Below, piece by piece: positions 8,766-17,382 of a DNA stretch of 64,000 bases. Both the position numbers and the translations under genes were made by a program. Below the pieces are notes generated by a model. It ran no database searches. It worked only from the letters and a program-made list of their open reading frames with translations, and was not told where the DNA came from. Positions within the stretch are counted from its first letter, which is position 1; the number at the start of each line of letters is the position of its first letter. Location: assembly GCF_013167895.1 (NCBI RefSeq), contig NZ_BLWC01000001.1:5766001-5830000 (forward strand), given 5' to 3'. The stretch is from Streptomyces fulvorobeus (lineage in GTDB: Bacteria > Actinomycetota > Actinomycetes > Streptomycetales > Streptomycetaceae).

Positions 8766-9476
8766 GTGGAGCGGACCGACGTCTTCGAGCCAGGTGGCTT
8801 CTTCGTCCTCCGTAACGGGCCCGTTCCCGGCGCGGACCACCGTCCGCTGGCCCGGCTCTACGCGGGGGACCTCGCGCCGCTCGCGGCCCGTGTCGACACG
8901 GTCGCCGGCCGGCTGCGCACCTCGGAGCGCAGGGTCGCCGCTTCCCTCGCGCACCTGGGGCTGGCCGCCCGTCTCTGGTCCCTCGCGCTGGGCCCCGCCG
9001 CCCTGCACGGACGGCTGCCGGACCTCTCGCCCGACCGGCTCCGCTGGGACCCCGCGCTCACCATGCCCGACGATCTGCGGCTGTCCGGCACCGGGACGCT
9101 GGAGGGCAGTGCCGACCGGATACGGGAAGTCGTCCAGTTCGGGCACCTCGTGCCGCTCGCCGAAGTGCTGCGGACCCAGGAGAGGGTCTCCGCAGGGCTG
9201 CTGTGGGGCAACGCGGGCTCGGCGCTCGCCGGCGCCGTACGGGAGCTGACCGGCTGGGCCCGCAGCCAGGGGCGCCCCGACGTGGCCGGACGCGCGCGGG
9301 CCCTGGGGGCCGAGCTCTTCAACCATCCGGACCTGGCCGCCACCGGCGCTCCGCACGGCCCGGCCTTCCGGCGGCGCAGTTGCTGCCTCTACTACCGGTG
9401 CCCGGACGGTGGCCTCTGCGGGGACTGCGTCTTCGACCGAAGACCGGGGGCGGTCCCGCTCACCGCGCGCGAATGA
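8766..9476 (+). CDS. FhuF-like (2Fe-2S) ferric reductase family protein
   Basis: A 236-aa cytosolic protein ending in RRSCCLYYRCPDGGLCGDC. This is the C-C-x10-C-x2-C cluster (C206, C207, C218, C221) that binds the [2Fe-2S] centre of FhuF-type ferric-siderophore reductases. The body is Leu/Ala/Arg-rich helical, as in that family. GTG 8766 is chosen: a GAGGGGGAG site lies about 8 bp upstream and the text VERTDVFEPGG is a natural start; an upstream ATG at 8691 is in frame. No siderophore uptake genes are nearby, so its iron substrate is unknown. Confidence 0.82.
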   Translation: MERTDVFEPGGFFVLRNGPVPGADHRPLARLYAGDLAPLAARVDTVAGRLRTSERRVAASLAHLGLAARLWSLALGPAALHGRLPDLSPDRLRWDPALTMPDDLRLSGTGTLEGSADRIREVVQFGHLVPLAEVLRTQERVSAGLLWGNAGSALAGAVRELTGWARSQGRPDVAGRARALGAELFNHPDLAATGAPHGPAFRRRSCCLYYRCPDGGLCGDCVFDRRPGAVPLTARE

Positions 9477-9510
9477 CCAGCACGGAGGCGCGGGACTTCG
9501 GACGGACGTC

Positions 9511-9966
9511 TCAGATGCTGAGCTGGAACTCGGCGCGGATGCGCTTGCCCACCGGTACCCGCTCGGCGGTGACTCGGTCGGACAGGGCGACGACGATCTC
9601 GATGCCGTGCCCGCCGAGGCGTGCCGGGTCGGGCCCGTAGAGAACGGGAAGCGCCGTGCTGCTGTCGTACACCGTGACGCTGATGCTCTCGGCGGTGCCT
9701 TCGAGCTCCAGCAGGTAGGGGCCGTAGCTGTAGCGCTCGGCGTTGGTGATCAGCTCACTGACCGCCAGCATCAGATCACTGCGGGTGTGCTCGCGCAGCA
9801 CCGCCAGCCACTCCGCCTCCAGGCGGGTCAGGAAGCGGTCCGCGAGCTCCCGGGCCTGGGCTATGCAGCCCGGTTCTCCCGCGAACACCTCGGAGGTGTG
9901 CAGTACCTCGGTACACCGGAACTCCTGGGCGGAGTCGTCCGGCCGTGAGGTGGCCTGTTGATTCAT
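9511..9966 (-). CDS. RsbW-like anti-sigma serine kinase / ATP-binding protein
   Basis: A 151-aa GHKL ATPase domain protein. The N-box is in SDLMLAVSELITNAERYSYG and a degenerate G-box is in LGGHGIEIVVALSD. Streptomycetes carry dozens of these as anti-sigma or anti-anti-sigma kinases. It lies 126 bp downstream of, and on the same strand as, a SigB/F-type sigma gene, so the pair may be cognate. MNQQATS at 9966 is chosen (GGAG ribosome-binding site); a longer frame upstream reads through untranslated leader. A SigB-like promoter match precedes it. Confidence 0.82.
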   Translation of the reverse strand: MNQQATSRPDDSAQEFRCTEVLHTSEVFAGEPGCIAQARELADRFLTRLEAEWLAVLREHTRSDLMLAVSELITNAERYSYGPYLLELEGTAESISVTVYDSSTALPVLYGPDPARLGGHGIEIVVALSDRVTAERVPVGKRIRAEFQLSI

Positions 9967-10018
9967 AGCTCCAGCCAAGGCGCCGCAGGGAGGTCCGAGA
10001 CCATTTCTCACCGTTTGT

Positions 10019-10043
10019 CTACCCGCGTCGAGGAAACCCACTC
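10019..10043 (-). promoter_or_regulatory. Candidate SigB-type promoter for the anti-sigma gene
   Basis: On the minus strand GAGT, 15 bp, then GGGTAG fits the streptomycete SigB-family pattern GNNT-N14-16-GGGTAY except for the last base. It is 53 bp upstream of the anti-sigma start and would give a feedback loop if read by the neighbouring sigma factor. Confidence 0.3.
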
Positions 10044-10092
10044 CGGGGTAGCTGCCCATATCTTAGACGCTTATCACTTGTTGCCAGGCCGT

Positions 10093-11007
10093 TCAGGCTT
10101 CCACGCACATTCCCGCGCGCAGCCGCTGCACGATCCGGTTCAGCAGACGCGACACGTGCATCTGGGAAACCCCGAGGTGCTCACCGATCTGGGACTGCGT
10201 CATCTCCTGGCCGAAGCGCATCTGGACGATCTTGCGCTCACGGTCGTCCAGCTTCTCCAGCAGCGGCGCGAGCGCGTGCAGGTTCTCCACGGTCTCCATG
10301 CCGGGGTCCGTCTCGCCCAGCACATCGGCGTACGCCCGCTGGTCCTTGCCGGAGTCGCTCTCCGCCGAAGGCGTGTCCAGGGAACCGGCCGAGTAGCCGT
10401 TGGCCGCGACGAGGCCCTCGATGATCTCCTCCTCGGGGAGTTCGAGGTGCGCGGCGAGCTCGGCGACCGTGGGTTCGCGGTCCAGCTCGGCCGAGAGCTG
10501 CTCCTTGGCCTTCGCCAGGTCGACCCGCAGCTCCTGGAGGCGGCGCGGCACATGGACGGCCCACGTGGTGTCACGGAAGAACCGCTTGATCTCGCCCACG
10601 ATGTACGGCACGGCGAAGGTGGCGAACTCGACCTCACGGGAGAGGTCGAAACGGTCGATGGCCTTGATCAGGCCGATCGTGCCCACCTGGATGATGTCCT
10701 CGGTGTCGTCACCGCCGCGGTTGCGGAAGCGGGACGCGGCGAAGCGCACCAGGGAGAGATTCATCTCGATCAGCGTGTTGCGCGCGTACTGGTGCTCGCG
10801 CGTTCCCTCTTCGAGGGTCTGGAGCTCGTCGAAGAACATCCGGGAGAGCGCGCGGGCGTCCTTGGGGGCCACCTTGCCGGTGTCCTCGATCCAGGGAAGT
10901 GCCCCCGTACCGGCAGCCGTTGCGGCATATGTCCCGGAACCTGCCTGGTGGTCCTGTCGCGCCACTGCGCCGACCGCTCTGGTGGTTCGCGCTGACATCG
11001 CCGTCAT
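10093..11007 (-). CDS. RNA polymerase sigma factor, SigB/SigF/SigG family
   Basis: A 304-aa sigma factor. A ~45-residue N-terminal tail is followed by region 2 (NTLIEMNLSLVRFAASRFRN, then DIIQVGTIGLIKAIDRFD and EFATFAVPYIVGEIKRFFRD), region 3 (RRLQELRVDLAKA) and region 4 (FGQEMTQSQIGEHLGVSQMH). This is the SigB/F/G subfamily used for stress and development in streptomycetes. ATG 11007 has a strong AGGAGGG site 8 nt upstream, so it is chosen over a longer frame. It probably works with the RsbW-like gene immediately downstream. Which of the roughly nine paralogues this is cannot be told. Confidence 0.9.
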   Translation of the reverse strand: MTAMSARTTRAVGAVARQDHQAGSGTYAATAAGTGALPWIEDTGKVAPKDARALSRMFFDELQTLEEGTREHQYARNTLIEMNLSLVRFAASRFRNRGGDDTEDIIQVGTIGLIKAIDRFDLSREVEFATFAVPYIVGEIKRFFRDTTWAVHVPRRLQELRVDLAKAKEQLSAELDREPTVAELAAHLELPEEEIIEGLVAANGYSAGSLDTPSAESDSGKDQRAYADVLGETDPGMETVENLHALAPLLEKLDDRERKIVQMRFGQEMTQSQIGEHLGVSQMHVSRLLNRIVQRLRAGMCVEA

Positions 11008-11046
11008 GGTGTCACCCTCCTGATTTCCGCTGGTGTGGATCCTCGT

Positions 11047-11071
11047 ATGCCCGGTCCTGAGGATGTCATGC
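11047..11071 (-). promoter_or_regulatory. Weak SigB-like promoter match upstream of the sigma gene
   Basis: Minus strand GCAT, 15 bp, GGGCAT, about 40 bp before the sigma start. One mismatch to GGGTAY. It could be an autoregulatory promoter, but short degenerate motifs arise by chance. Confidence 0.2.
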
Positions 11072-11209
11072 CTGTCGATTTCAAACTCTTTTCCGGCGGG
11101 GGAATCGGGGCCGTGCGGGGCCGTGGCAAACTTGATCGGGGCGTCGGCCCGAAGTGACACGGCCTGGCGCAGCCTGTGGCCGGCACCACCCAGTAACAGA
11201 GGAACGGCC

Positions 11210-12694
11210 ATGACGGTGACAGCAGACAGCCCGGAGCTTGATTCCGGAACCGGTGAGTTCGGTCCCGGCATCGACCCGCAGCGGCTCGCCGTCTGCCTGA
11301 GCGTGCTCGACGAGCTCGACACCATCGACATCGACCACCCGGACGCCATCGCCGTACGCCGGGCCACCGCAGGTGTCTACCGCACGGTGAAGCAGCGCCG
11401 CCGCCAGGAGCGCAGGGCGGCCAAGACCGCACACGACAAGGCGGTCACCGAAGCCACCGCGACCGGCTCCGCCGAGCGCATCGACGACGAGACGCAGGGA
11501 GTCCTGCCCTCGTCGTCCGCCGCCGCCGAGATCGCCGGGATACTCCAGCGCCCCCGCTCCTGCTACATCTGCAAGACGCGGTACGTCGAGGTCGACGCCT
11601 TCTACCACCAGCTCTGCCAGCCCTGCGCCCAGGAGAACCGTGCGCGCCGCGACGCCCGCACCGACCTCACAGGGCGCCGGGCGCTGCTCACCGGCGGCCG
11701 GGCGAAGATCGGCATGTACATCGCGCTGCGGCTGCTGCGCGACGGCGCCCACACGACCATCACGACGCGCTTCCCCAACGACGCGATCCGCCGCTTCAAG
11801 GCGATGCCGGACAGCGCGGAGTGGATCCACCGGCTGAAGATCGTCGGCATCGACCTGCGTGACCCCGCCCAGGTCGTCGCCCTCGCCGACTCCGTCGCCG
11901 CCGAGGGCCCGCTGGACATCCTCATCAACAACGCGGCGCAGACGGTACGCCGCTCCCCGCAGGCGTACCGCGAGCTGCTGAACGCCGAGTCGGCGCCGCT
12001 GCCCGCCGGTGAGCTCCCGGCTGCCGAGGTCATCGGTACCTTCGGCAGCGGAACGGTCGACCGTGTCGCCGCCCTGCCGTCCGCCCGCAGGGAGGGGCTG
12101 ACCGCTCAGGACGTCACCGGGCTGGCGCTCGTCACGGGCTCCGCCTCGCTGGAGCGGATCGCCGCGGGCACCGCGATCGACGCCGGCGGGCTGGTCCCCG
12201 ATCTCCATGACACCAACAGCTGGGTCCAGACGGTGGAGGAAGTGGAGCCGATCGAGCTCCTGGAGGTCCAGCTCTGCAACTCCACCGCCCCCTTCATCCT
12301 GATCAGCAGGCTCCGTAGGGCCATGGCGGCGACGGCGGCGAAGCGGGCGTACGTGGTGAACGTCTCGGCGATGGAGGGTGTGTTCGGCCGCGGCTACAAG
12401 GGGGCGGGCCACCCGCACACCAACATGGCGAAGGCCGCCCTGAACATGCTGACCAGGACGAGCGCCCAGGAGATGTTCGAGAAGGACGGCATCCTGATGA
12501 CGGCGGTGGACACCGGCTGGATCACCGACGAGCGTCCCCACCCGGACAAGATGCGCCTCGCCGAGGAGGGCTTCCACGCCCCGCTCGACCTGGTCGACGG
12601 CGCCGCCCGGGTCTACGACCCGATCGTGCGCGGCGAGGGCGGCGAGGACCTGTTCGGCTGCTTCCTGAAGGACTACGCGCCCGCGAACTGGTGA
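11210..12694 (+). CDS. Atypical short-chain dehydrogenase/reductase with N-terminal zinc-ribbon
   Basis: A 494-aa protein. The N-terminal ~110 residues are charged helix. Then comes a C-x2-C-x14-C-x2-C zinc-ribbon-like unit (CYIC near 118-121, CQPC near 136-139), and then a Rossmann SDR domain with LLTGGRAKIG (about 159-168) for NAD(P) binding and LDILINNAAQT. The catalytic region has NVSAMEG for the serine, but where the usual YxxxK should be it reads TNMAKAALN, so the lysine is kept and the tyrosine is Thr. An ~80-residue insert separates the halves. Function is uncertain; it may be non-catalytic or use another residue. ATG 11210 follows AGAGGAAC. It is divergent from the sigma gene. Confidence 0.82.
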   Translation: MTVTADSPELDSGTGEFGPGIDPQRLAVCLSVLDELDTIDIDHPDAIAVRRATAGVYRTVKQRRRQERRAAKTAHDKAVTEATATGSAERIDDETQGVLPSSSAAAEIAGILQRPRSCYICKTRYVEVDAFYHQLCQPCAQENRARRDARTDLTGRRALLTGGRAKIGMYIALRLLRDGAHTTITTRFPNDAIRRFKAMPDSAEWIHRLKIVGIDLRDPAQVVALADSVAAEGPLDILINNAAQTVRRSPQAYRELLNAESAPLPAGELPAAEVIGTFGSGTVDRVAALPSARREGLTAQDVTGLALVTGSASLERIAAGTAIDAGGLVPDLHDTNSWVQTVEEVEPIELLEVQLCNSTAPFILISRLRRAMAATAAKRAYVVNVSAMEGVFGRGYKGAGHPHTNMAKAALNMLTRTSAQEMFEKDGILMTAVDTGWITDERPHPDKMRLAEEGFHAPLDLVDGAARVYDPIVRGEGGEDLFGCFLKDYAPANW

Positions 12695-12732
12695 ACACCT
12701 GCCTGGTGAACACCCGTCGCGGCGACGAGGAC

Positions 12733-12768
12733 GACGGCGGCCCGAGTTCCAGGGGCCGCCGTCTTGTC
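12733..12768 (+). terminator. Terminator after the SDR gene
   Basis: GACGGCGGCCC (12733-12743) pairs with GGGCCGCCGTC (ending 12763), followed by TTGTC. It lies 39 bp after the SDR stop codon. Confidence 0.7.
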
Positions 12769-13073
12769 TGTCCCGTCCCGTCCTGCTGGAACGCCACTCG
12801 GGTGAGATCGTTGGCTGAAAGTGACCCAGGCCACACGTTCTGTCGAGCGCGGGCGCGCTCATTTGGTTAGTCTGGGGTGAACGGACGCCACCGAGGAATC
12901 CACAAAGACTCCTCGGCCGTCCTGGGACAGGTCTGCAACCGGGCCGCCGTCCCGCCCCCTACGGGCGCCACCGCGACCGAACTGTTCCTTGCCCCTGCCC
13001 CGGGGCGGTCGACGCGCGGTTCCGGCCGCTGCACGGCCGTCCCCCGGGGTTACGCGACACAAAGGAGTTCGCG
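12769..13073. other. 305-bp leader/intergenic stretch
   Basis: No supported gene. It probably holds the promoter and an unusually long leader for the 57-aa peptide gene. A TAGTCT (12866-12871) could be a -10 box, but no good -35 is paired with it. Confidence 0.4.
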
Positions 13074-13247
13074 GTGACACCAGACCTGACGCAGTACGAG
13101 AAGCGACCGGACGAACGGTACGGAGAGCGGGCCCGCAGGCCCCAGGGACTCCGGAACATCGAGGTGTGGGCCAGGTCCGCGCCGATCCGGCTGGCCGGCT
13201 ACGAGGACGACCTCGCCGAGCCGCACATCCTCCCCGGCATCGACTGA
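13074..13247 (+). CDS. 57-aa conserved-looking hypothetical peptide
   Basis: GTG 13074 is preceded by AAAGGAG at ideal spacing, and the frame has host-like codon use to TGA 13247. The product starts MTPDLTQYEKRPDERYGERA and ends DDLAEPHILPGID. It has a charged N-terminal half, an amphipathic NIEVWARSAPIRLAGY centre, an acidic tail, no Cys and no signal peptide. I do not recognise the family. It is followed by a strong hairpin and so forms a single-gene unit with its own long leader. The leader-like N-terminus and short distinct C-terminus could fit a modified-peptide precursor, but no modification enzyme is adjacent. Confidence 0.6.
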   Translation: MTPDLTQYEKRPDERYGERARRPQGLRNIEVWARSAPIRLAGYEDDLAEPHILPGID

Positions 13248-13264
13248 CCGCTCGCACCGGTCCG

Positions 13265-13310
13265 CACTGAGCCTCGCTTCCCCGCCCACGCGGGAGGGCG
13301 GGGCTCAGTG
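13265..13310. terminator. Bidirectional terminator between convergent genes
   Basis: A long imperfect dyad: CACTGAGC (13265-13272) pairs with GCTCAGTG (13303-13310), and CCCGCCC (13281-13287) with GGGCGGG (13296-13302). It separates the 57-aa gene and the convergent LMF gene, whose stop codon lies inside it. Confidence 0.7.
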
Positions 13311-14735
13311 CTGTGCGTCTGGCCCGCCCGCGCGCGCCACGGGCCGCATGAAGTCGCGCACCAGGTCGCGGTGCCACCAGCACCCGGTCTCCCGCAGCTC
13401 GCGCCAGGTGGTGAACCGGTAGCGGTACACGCGTGCCCTGACGTGTACCGGCGGGGTGTCCGGGAACGGGTTGTGCCGCAGCAGCCGCAGGGTGTCGCGG
13501 TCGTTCTCCAGGAGCCGTTCGACGAAGGGCCGGAACCAGGATCCGGCGTACGCGGGGGAGAGGGCCGCGAACCACATCATCCAGTCGAGCCGCAGGTGGT
13601 ACGGGGCGAACTGGCGCGGCCGCCGCCGGGGATCACCGGGCTTGCCGCGGAAGCCGTACTCCTGCCAGCGCGTTCCCTCGTGGATCACCGGATCGGCGGT
13701 CCCCTCGACGACGACCTCCAGGCGTACGCGGCTGATGCTGCCGAACGCCCCGTAGGTGTTCACCAGGTGGAGCGGGTCGAAGGACCGGTTCATCACCTGG
13801 CGGCGGGAGAGCAGATTGCGCGCGGGCCGGTAGCTGAGGGCCAGGACCAGCACCGTGACGGCGATGACCGCCACCTCGTACCAGAGGGGCGGCGCGGACT
13901 GGGCGGGCGGCTCCCCGGCGAGGGACGACCAGTCGACGGCCGCCAGGGCGAGCGTGATGGTGAGCCAGTTCAGCCAGGCGAAGTTCCCCGACAGCACCAG
14001 CCACAGCTGGGTGACGATCATGAGCCCAGCGGCCGCGCCCGCCACGGGCTGCGGGGTGAGGAGCAGGAAGGGGACCAGGAGCTGAGTGACGTGGTTCGCG
14101 GCCACCTCCACCCGGTGCACGGGCTTCGGCAGCCGGTGGAAGTACCAGCTCAGAGGGCCCGGCATCGGCTGGGTCTCGTGGTGGAAGTCCAGACAGGCCA
14201 TCCGGCGCCAGCACGCGTCGCCACGCATCTTGATGAGTCCGGCACCGAACTCCACCCGGAACAGGAGCCAGCGCAACAGCCAGAGCACGAGTACCGGCGG
14301 CGCGGTGTCGCCGCTGCCGAGGAAGACGGCGAGGAAGCCGGTCTCCAGCAGCAGCGACTCCCAGCCGAATCCGTACCAGACCTGGCCGACCTGGACGATC
14401 GACAGGTACAGCACCCAGGGCAGCGCCCACAGGAGCATCGCCGCCCAGAGTGGCAGGTGCGCGTCGGCGCCCGCGAGCAGCGCGAGGGCGACGGCGCAGC
14501 CGGTCCAGGCCACCAGGGCGAAGAAGCGGTCGGAGTAGTGCAGCCGGAAGAGGCCGGGGGCGGCCTGCCAGCGGGTGCGCCGCAGGAGTGCGGGGACCGG
14601 CAGCATTCCCCGCTCACCGATCAGCGCCCTGAACTGGAGCGCGGCGGAGAGGAAAGCGATCAGGTACACGACGGCGAGAGCCCGCTGGAAGATCAGCCGG
14701 CTCAGCCAGTAGTCCTCTGCGGTGAACCACTCCAT
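13305..14735 (-). CDS. Lipase maturation factor family membrane protein
   Basis: A 476-aa polytopic membrane protein resembling the lipase-maturation-factor family (LMF1-like, former DUF1222). The start MEWFTAEDYWLSRLIFQRAL, WYGFGWESLLLETGF, the segment RVEFGAGLIKMRGD followed by WRRMACLDFHHETQP, and C-terminal RFTTWRELRETGCWW are characteristic. About 7-8 membrane helices occupy residues 15-310, and a globular region follows. In vertebrates LMF1 helps lipases fold in the ER; the bacterial role is unknown. It begins 16 bp upstream of the DUF1990 stop, in the same orientation, so it may be read from the YndJ promoter. Confidence 0.85.
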   Translation of the reverse strand: MEWFTAEDYWLSRLIFQRALAVVYLIAFLSAALQFRALIGERGMLPVPALLRRTRWQAAPGLFRLHYSDRFFALVAWTGCAVALALLAGADAHLPLWAAMLLWALPWVLYLSIVQVGQVWYGFGWESLLLETGFLAVFLGSGDTAPPVLVLWLLRWLLFRVEFGAGLIKMRGDACWRRMACLDFHHETQPMPGPLSWYFHRLPKPVHRVEVAANHVTQLLVPFLLLTPQPVAGAAAGLMIVTQLWLVLSGNFAWLNWLTITLALAAVDWSSLAGEPPAQSAPPLWYEVAVIAVTVLVLALSYRPARNLLSRRQVMNRSFDPLHLVNTYGAFGSISRVRLEVVVEGTADPVIHEGTRWQEYGFRGKPGDPRRRPRQFAPYHLRLDWMMWFAALSPAYAGSWFRPFVERLLENDRDTLRLLRHNPFPDTPPVHVRARVYRYRFTTWRELRETGCWWHRDLVRDFMRPVARAGGPDAQH

Positions 14736-14750
14736 CGCCCCAAGTATCGG

Positions 14751-15272
14751 TCACCGCCCCGGTCGGCGGGTGGCGACGATCCGGCGAAGGGTGCGGCCGA
14801 GGCGCCGCGCGTACCAGCGCTGGACGGGCGGCACGAGCGGACCCGCGACACGGGTGTACCAGCGGGCGGGCCGGGAGAAGGCCGTGACCGTGAACCACAC
14901 CGTTCCGTCGTCCGCCAGGTCCACCACGAAGGACTCCTCTCCGCGTTCCGGATGCCCCGGACGGGTGCCGTACGCGAAGCCGGTGCGCGCGCTCCCGTAC
15001 ACCGCCCGCACCACCTCGCAGGGGGCGGTGACCCGGAGCGGGCCGATGCCCAGGGAGACGGCGACGCGGGTCCCGCCCTCGGCCCGGGCCGTCGTCGCGT
15101 CGATCCGTGCCCCCGAAGCACGGTGCACGCGCCAGCCGGTGACCGCCGCCCCCGCCGCCTCGAAGTCCTCGCGGCCTCTGCCGACGGGCGTCCGGTGGCG
15201 GAGGTGGTGGTAGCCGCGGGGGAGCGGACCGTGGAGGGTGGCGCCGACCTCGGTGTACGTGAGGGTGTTCAC
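14751..15272 (-). CDS. DUF1990 family protein
   Basis: A 173-aa soluble protein. The start NTLTYTEVGATLHGPLPRGY, the central GIGPLRVTAPCEVVRAVYG, and GFAYGTRPGHPERGEESFVV mark DUF1990, a START/lipocalin-like family of unknown ligand. GTG 15272 overlaps the stop of the YndJ gene by 4 bp (GTGA), so the two are translationally coupled. The pairing of DUF1990 with YndJ recurs in actinobacteria and bacilli, as I recall. Expression is probably set by the palindromic operators upstream of the YndJ gene. Confidence 0.85.
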   Translation of the reverse strand: MNTLTYTEVGATLHGPLPRGYHHLRHRTPVGRGREDFEAAGAAVTGWRVHRASGARIDATTARAEGGTRVAVSLGIGPLRVTAPCEVVRAVYGSARTGFAYGTRPGHPERGEESFVVDLADDGTVWFTVTAFSRPARWYTRVAGPLVPPVQRWYARRLGRTLRRIVATRRPGR

Positions 15273-16105
15273 GCGGTCCTGCCTTCCGGTGGGGTGCGGT
15301 CCTGGAGCCGGCGCCAGGCGAGTACCGAGCAGAGCGCGAAGCCCAGCGCGTTGCCGAGGCCGTGGGTGGCGGCCATCCAGGTGAGAGTGGGGTGCGGGAT
15401 TCCGGTGGCCTCGCCGAGTGCCCAGCTCAGCGCGAACACCATCGTGGCGACGAGGACCGCGGCCGAGGTGCGCAGCAGCGCCCGGGTGGCGCGGTCCGGG
15501 CCGCCGGTGCGGGCGGTGCGCAGGGTGAGGTGGGCGACCGCCCACATCCCGGCTGTGAGCACGACCGCCCCGGCCAGCTCGGCCCACTCCCCGATGAAGT
15601 AGCCGATGAGGACGAGCAGGGTGCCCAGCGGCACGCTCAGCGCGGCGAACCGGCCGGCCCGGGTGCCGGTGGCCCGGCACAGGAGCCCGGCGACCAGCGC
15701 CGCGGCGAAACCGGCGAAGTGGAAGTGCGGCACGGTCAGCGTGAGGATGCCGAGGTCGAAGCCGAACAGCTCGTGCCCCGAGCGCTCGGCGACCAGGGCG
15801 AGCGCGGCGACCGAGGGAGCGGTCAGCGCGGTGTGCACGGCGATCTCGGTGGGGCGGGCGCTGCGCGTACGGGCCGCTCGGAGCGGTGACTGAAGCGCCA
15901 GGGCCACAGCTCCCAGGGCATAGACCGTGGCGAGTGCGGTGGCGGTGAGGCCGCGCGGCAGCCAGAGCGCGAGGGCGCCCGGAGCGGCGAGGAGCGGCCA
16001 GAGGCGGCGTATGCGGTCGAGCTCGGGGGCTTCCATGAGCCGCAGTCCGGTGGGCACGACGACGAGCATGCCCAGCATCACGATCAGGTTCACCAGTACG
16101 GTCAT
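15269..16105 (-). CDS. YndJ-like polytopic membrane protein
   Basis: A 278-aa protein with about nine hydrophobic helices, starting MTVLVNLIVMLGMLVVVPTG. The segment TVPHFHFAGFAAAL (near residues 148-161), with its His pair, and the C-terminal WMAATHGLGNALGFAL are typical of YndJ-family proteins. Function is unknown. It is the first gene of a two-gene operon with DUF1990 (4-bp overlap). Its promoter carries two copies of one palindrome, so the operon is probably repressed by a dimeric TetR-type factor, perhaps sensing the substrate of this system. Confidence 0.82.
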   Translation of the reverse strand: MTVLVNLIVMLGMLVVVPTGLRLMEAPELDRIRRLWPLLAAPGALALWLPRGLTATALATVYALGAVALALQSPLRAARTRSARPTEIAVHTALTAPSVAALALVAERSGHELFGFDLGILTLTVPHFHFAGFAAALVAGLLCRATGTRAGRFAALSVPLGTLLVLIGYFIGEWAELAGAVVLTAGMWAVAHLTLRTARTGGPDRATRALLRTSAAVLVATMVFALSWALGEATGIPHPTLTWMAATHGLGNALGFALCSVLAWRRLQDRTPPEGRTA

Positions 16106-16122
16106 GCCTTGCCCCCGACGTC

Positions 16123-16177
16123 TTGAACGCGTTCAACCCATGTGCTGACCCTAGGCTCTTTCTTGAACGCGTTCAAG
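16123..16177 (-). promoter_or_regulatory. Double palindromic operator overlapping the YndJ-DUF1990 promoter
   Basis: CTTGAACGCGTTCAAG (16162-16177) is a perfect 16-bp palindrome, and its 14-bp core TTGAACGCGTTCAA recurs at 16123-16136, with centres 40 bp apart. On the minus strand the distal copy supplies a -35 box (TTGAAC, 16176-16171). After a 17-bp spacer there is TAGGGT (16153-16148), a good streptomycete -10. A repressor on these sites would block both promoter recognition and escape. Confidence 0.75.
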
Positions 16178-16285
16178 TCCGCTCGGACGCTGTGGGCGAG
16201 ATGACCGTCCGGCTTGCGGAGGTGTCCGCGGTGCGGCAGACATGAGGAGACCCATCGGTTCGATGTGAACAGGCAGGAGAGCTCA

Positions 16286-17382
16286 GTGCGCTCACCCCGA
16301 CGTCCGCGGCGTACCGCGCTCGCCGCCCTGACCGCCGGTGTCCTCCTCGTCGCGGGCTGCGCCGGAGGGCCAGGGAGCGGCGGGAACGGCACCCCCGGCA
16401 CGGCGGGGGCCAAGGAGCTCGTCCTCCAGCCGGCGGGGGCGCCCGGCCCCGACCCGTTCACCGGGTCGACCGCCGCCTCCCCGCCCCCGGCGGCCACCGC
16501 CTCGCCCGCCGCCCTTACCGGCGTGACGGCCCGCACCGTCCCAGGGTCAACCCCCGGGCTCTACGGCGGCACCCGGTCCGTGGCGAGCTGCGACATCGGG
16601 GAACAGGCCCGTCTCCTCGCGGACGACCGGGCCAAGGCGCGGGCCTTCGCCCGGGGCGCGGGAATCCGGGAGAAGGAGATCCCCGCGTTCCTGCGCGGCC
16701 TCACGCCCGTACTCCTGCGGGCCGACATCCGCGTCACCGGTCACGGGTACGCCGACGGAGCGCCCACCGCCTTCCAGTCCGTGCTCCAGGCCGGCACCGC
16801 GGTGCTGGCCGACACCCACGGCACGCCCCGCGTCCGCTGCGCCTGCGGAAACCCGCTCGGCGTCCCCGTCGTCATGAAGGGCTCCCTGACCTACCGCGGC
16901 GAGGAGTGGGCGGGGTACGACCCGAACCGGGTCCTGGTCATCGAGCCCAGTACGCGGGCGATCACCCACTTCGTCCTGGTGGACGTCGCCGACAACACCT
17001 GGATCGAGCGGCCGGCGGGTGACGACGGCGGCCGGGACAGGTCTCCCGACGATCCGCCTCCGTTCGATCCCGGTGAGGGCATCGTGCCCTCACCCACCGC
17101 CTCCGCGGCCGAGCCCTCGGTGCCCCCGCTCCCGAGACCGGCGCTCCCCGTCCCCCGGCGCCGCCCGCCGAGCCCGTGGACGAGGTGGCGGACCCCCCGG
17201 CGGACCTGCCGAGGGAGGAAGCGGTGGACGCGCCCGCCGCCGAGCCGCAGGAGACTCCGTCCGGCCCTTCCGACCTCTTCGGTGACGCGGGCGGGGAGTT
17301 CTCTGCCGATGAGCAGTACCCGAGGGAGGCGGAGCCGCCGGTGTCCGGTCCGTCCGATGCCGCCGAACCCTTCGGCGGCTGA
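16286..17382 (+). CDS. DUF6777-like lipoprotein (one-base frameshift near C-terminus)
   Basis: From GTG 16286 (CAGGAGAG site) there is a lipoprotein signal RRTALAALTAGVLLVAGC (Cys25). A Pro/Ala/Gly linker and a ~170-residue domain follow, reading GGTRSVASCDIGEQARLLA to AITHFVLVDVADNTWIERP, which I take as the DUF6777 family of actinobacterial surface proteins. The Pro-rich tail shifts frame near the C5 run at 17123-17127. One extra C there gives a natural acidic tail ending DAAEPFGG at 17382. As written, the frame continues to 17464 with an Arg/Trp-rich nonsense tail. The protein is anchored outside the membrane; its function is unknown. Confidence 0.72.

Noticed and set aside
13074..13247. 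Lasso or lanthipeptide precursor
   Set aside because: No Cys, no recognisable leader motif and no maturation enzyme next to it; kept only as an orphan peptide.
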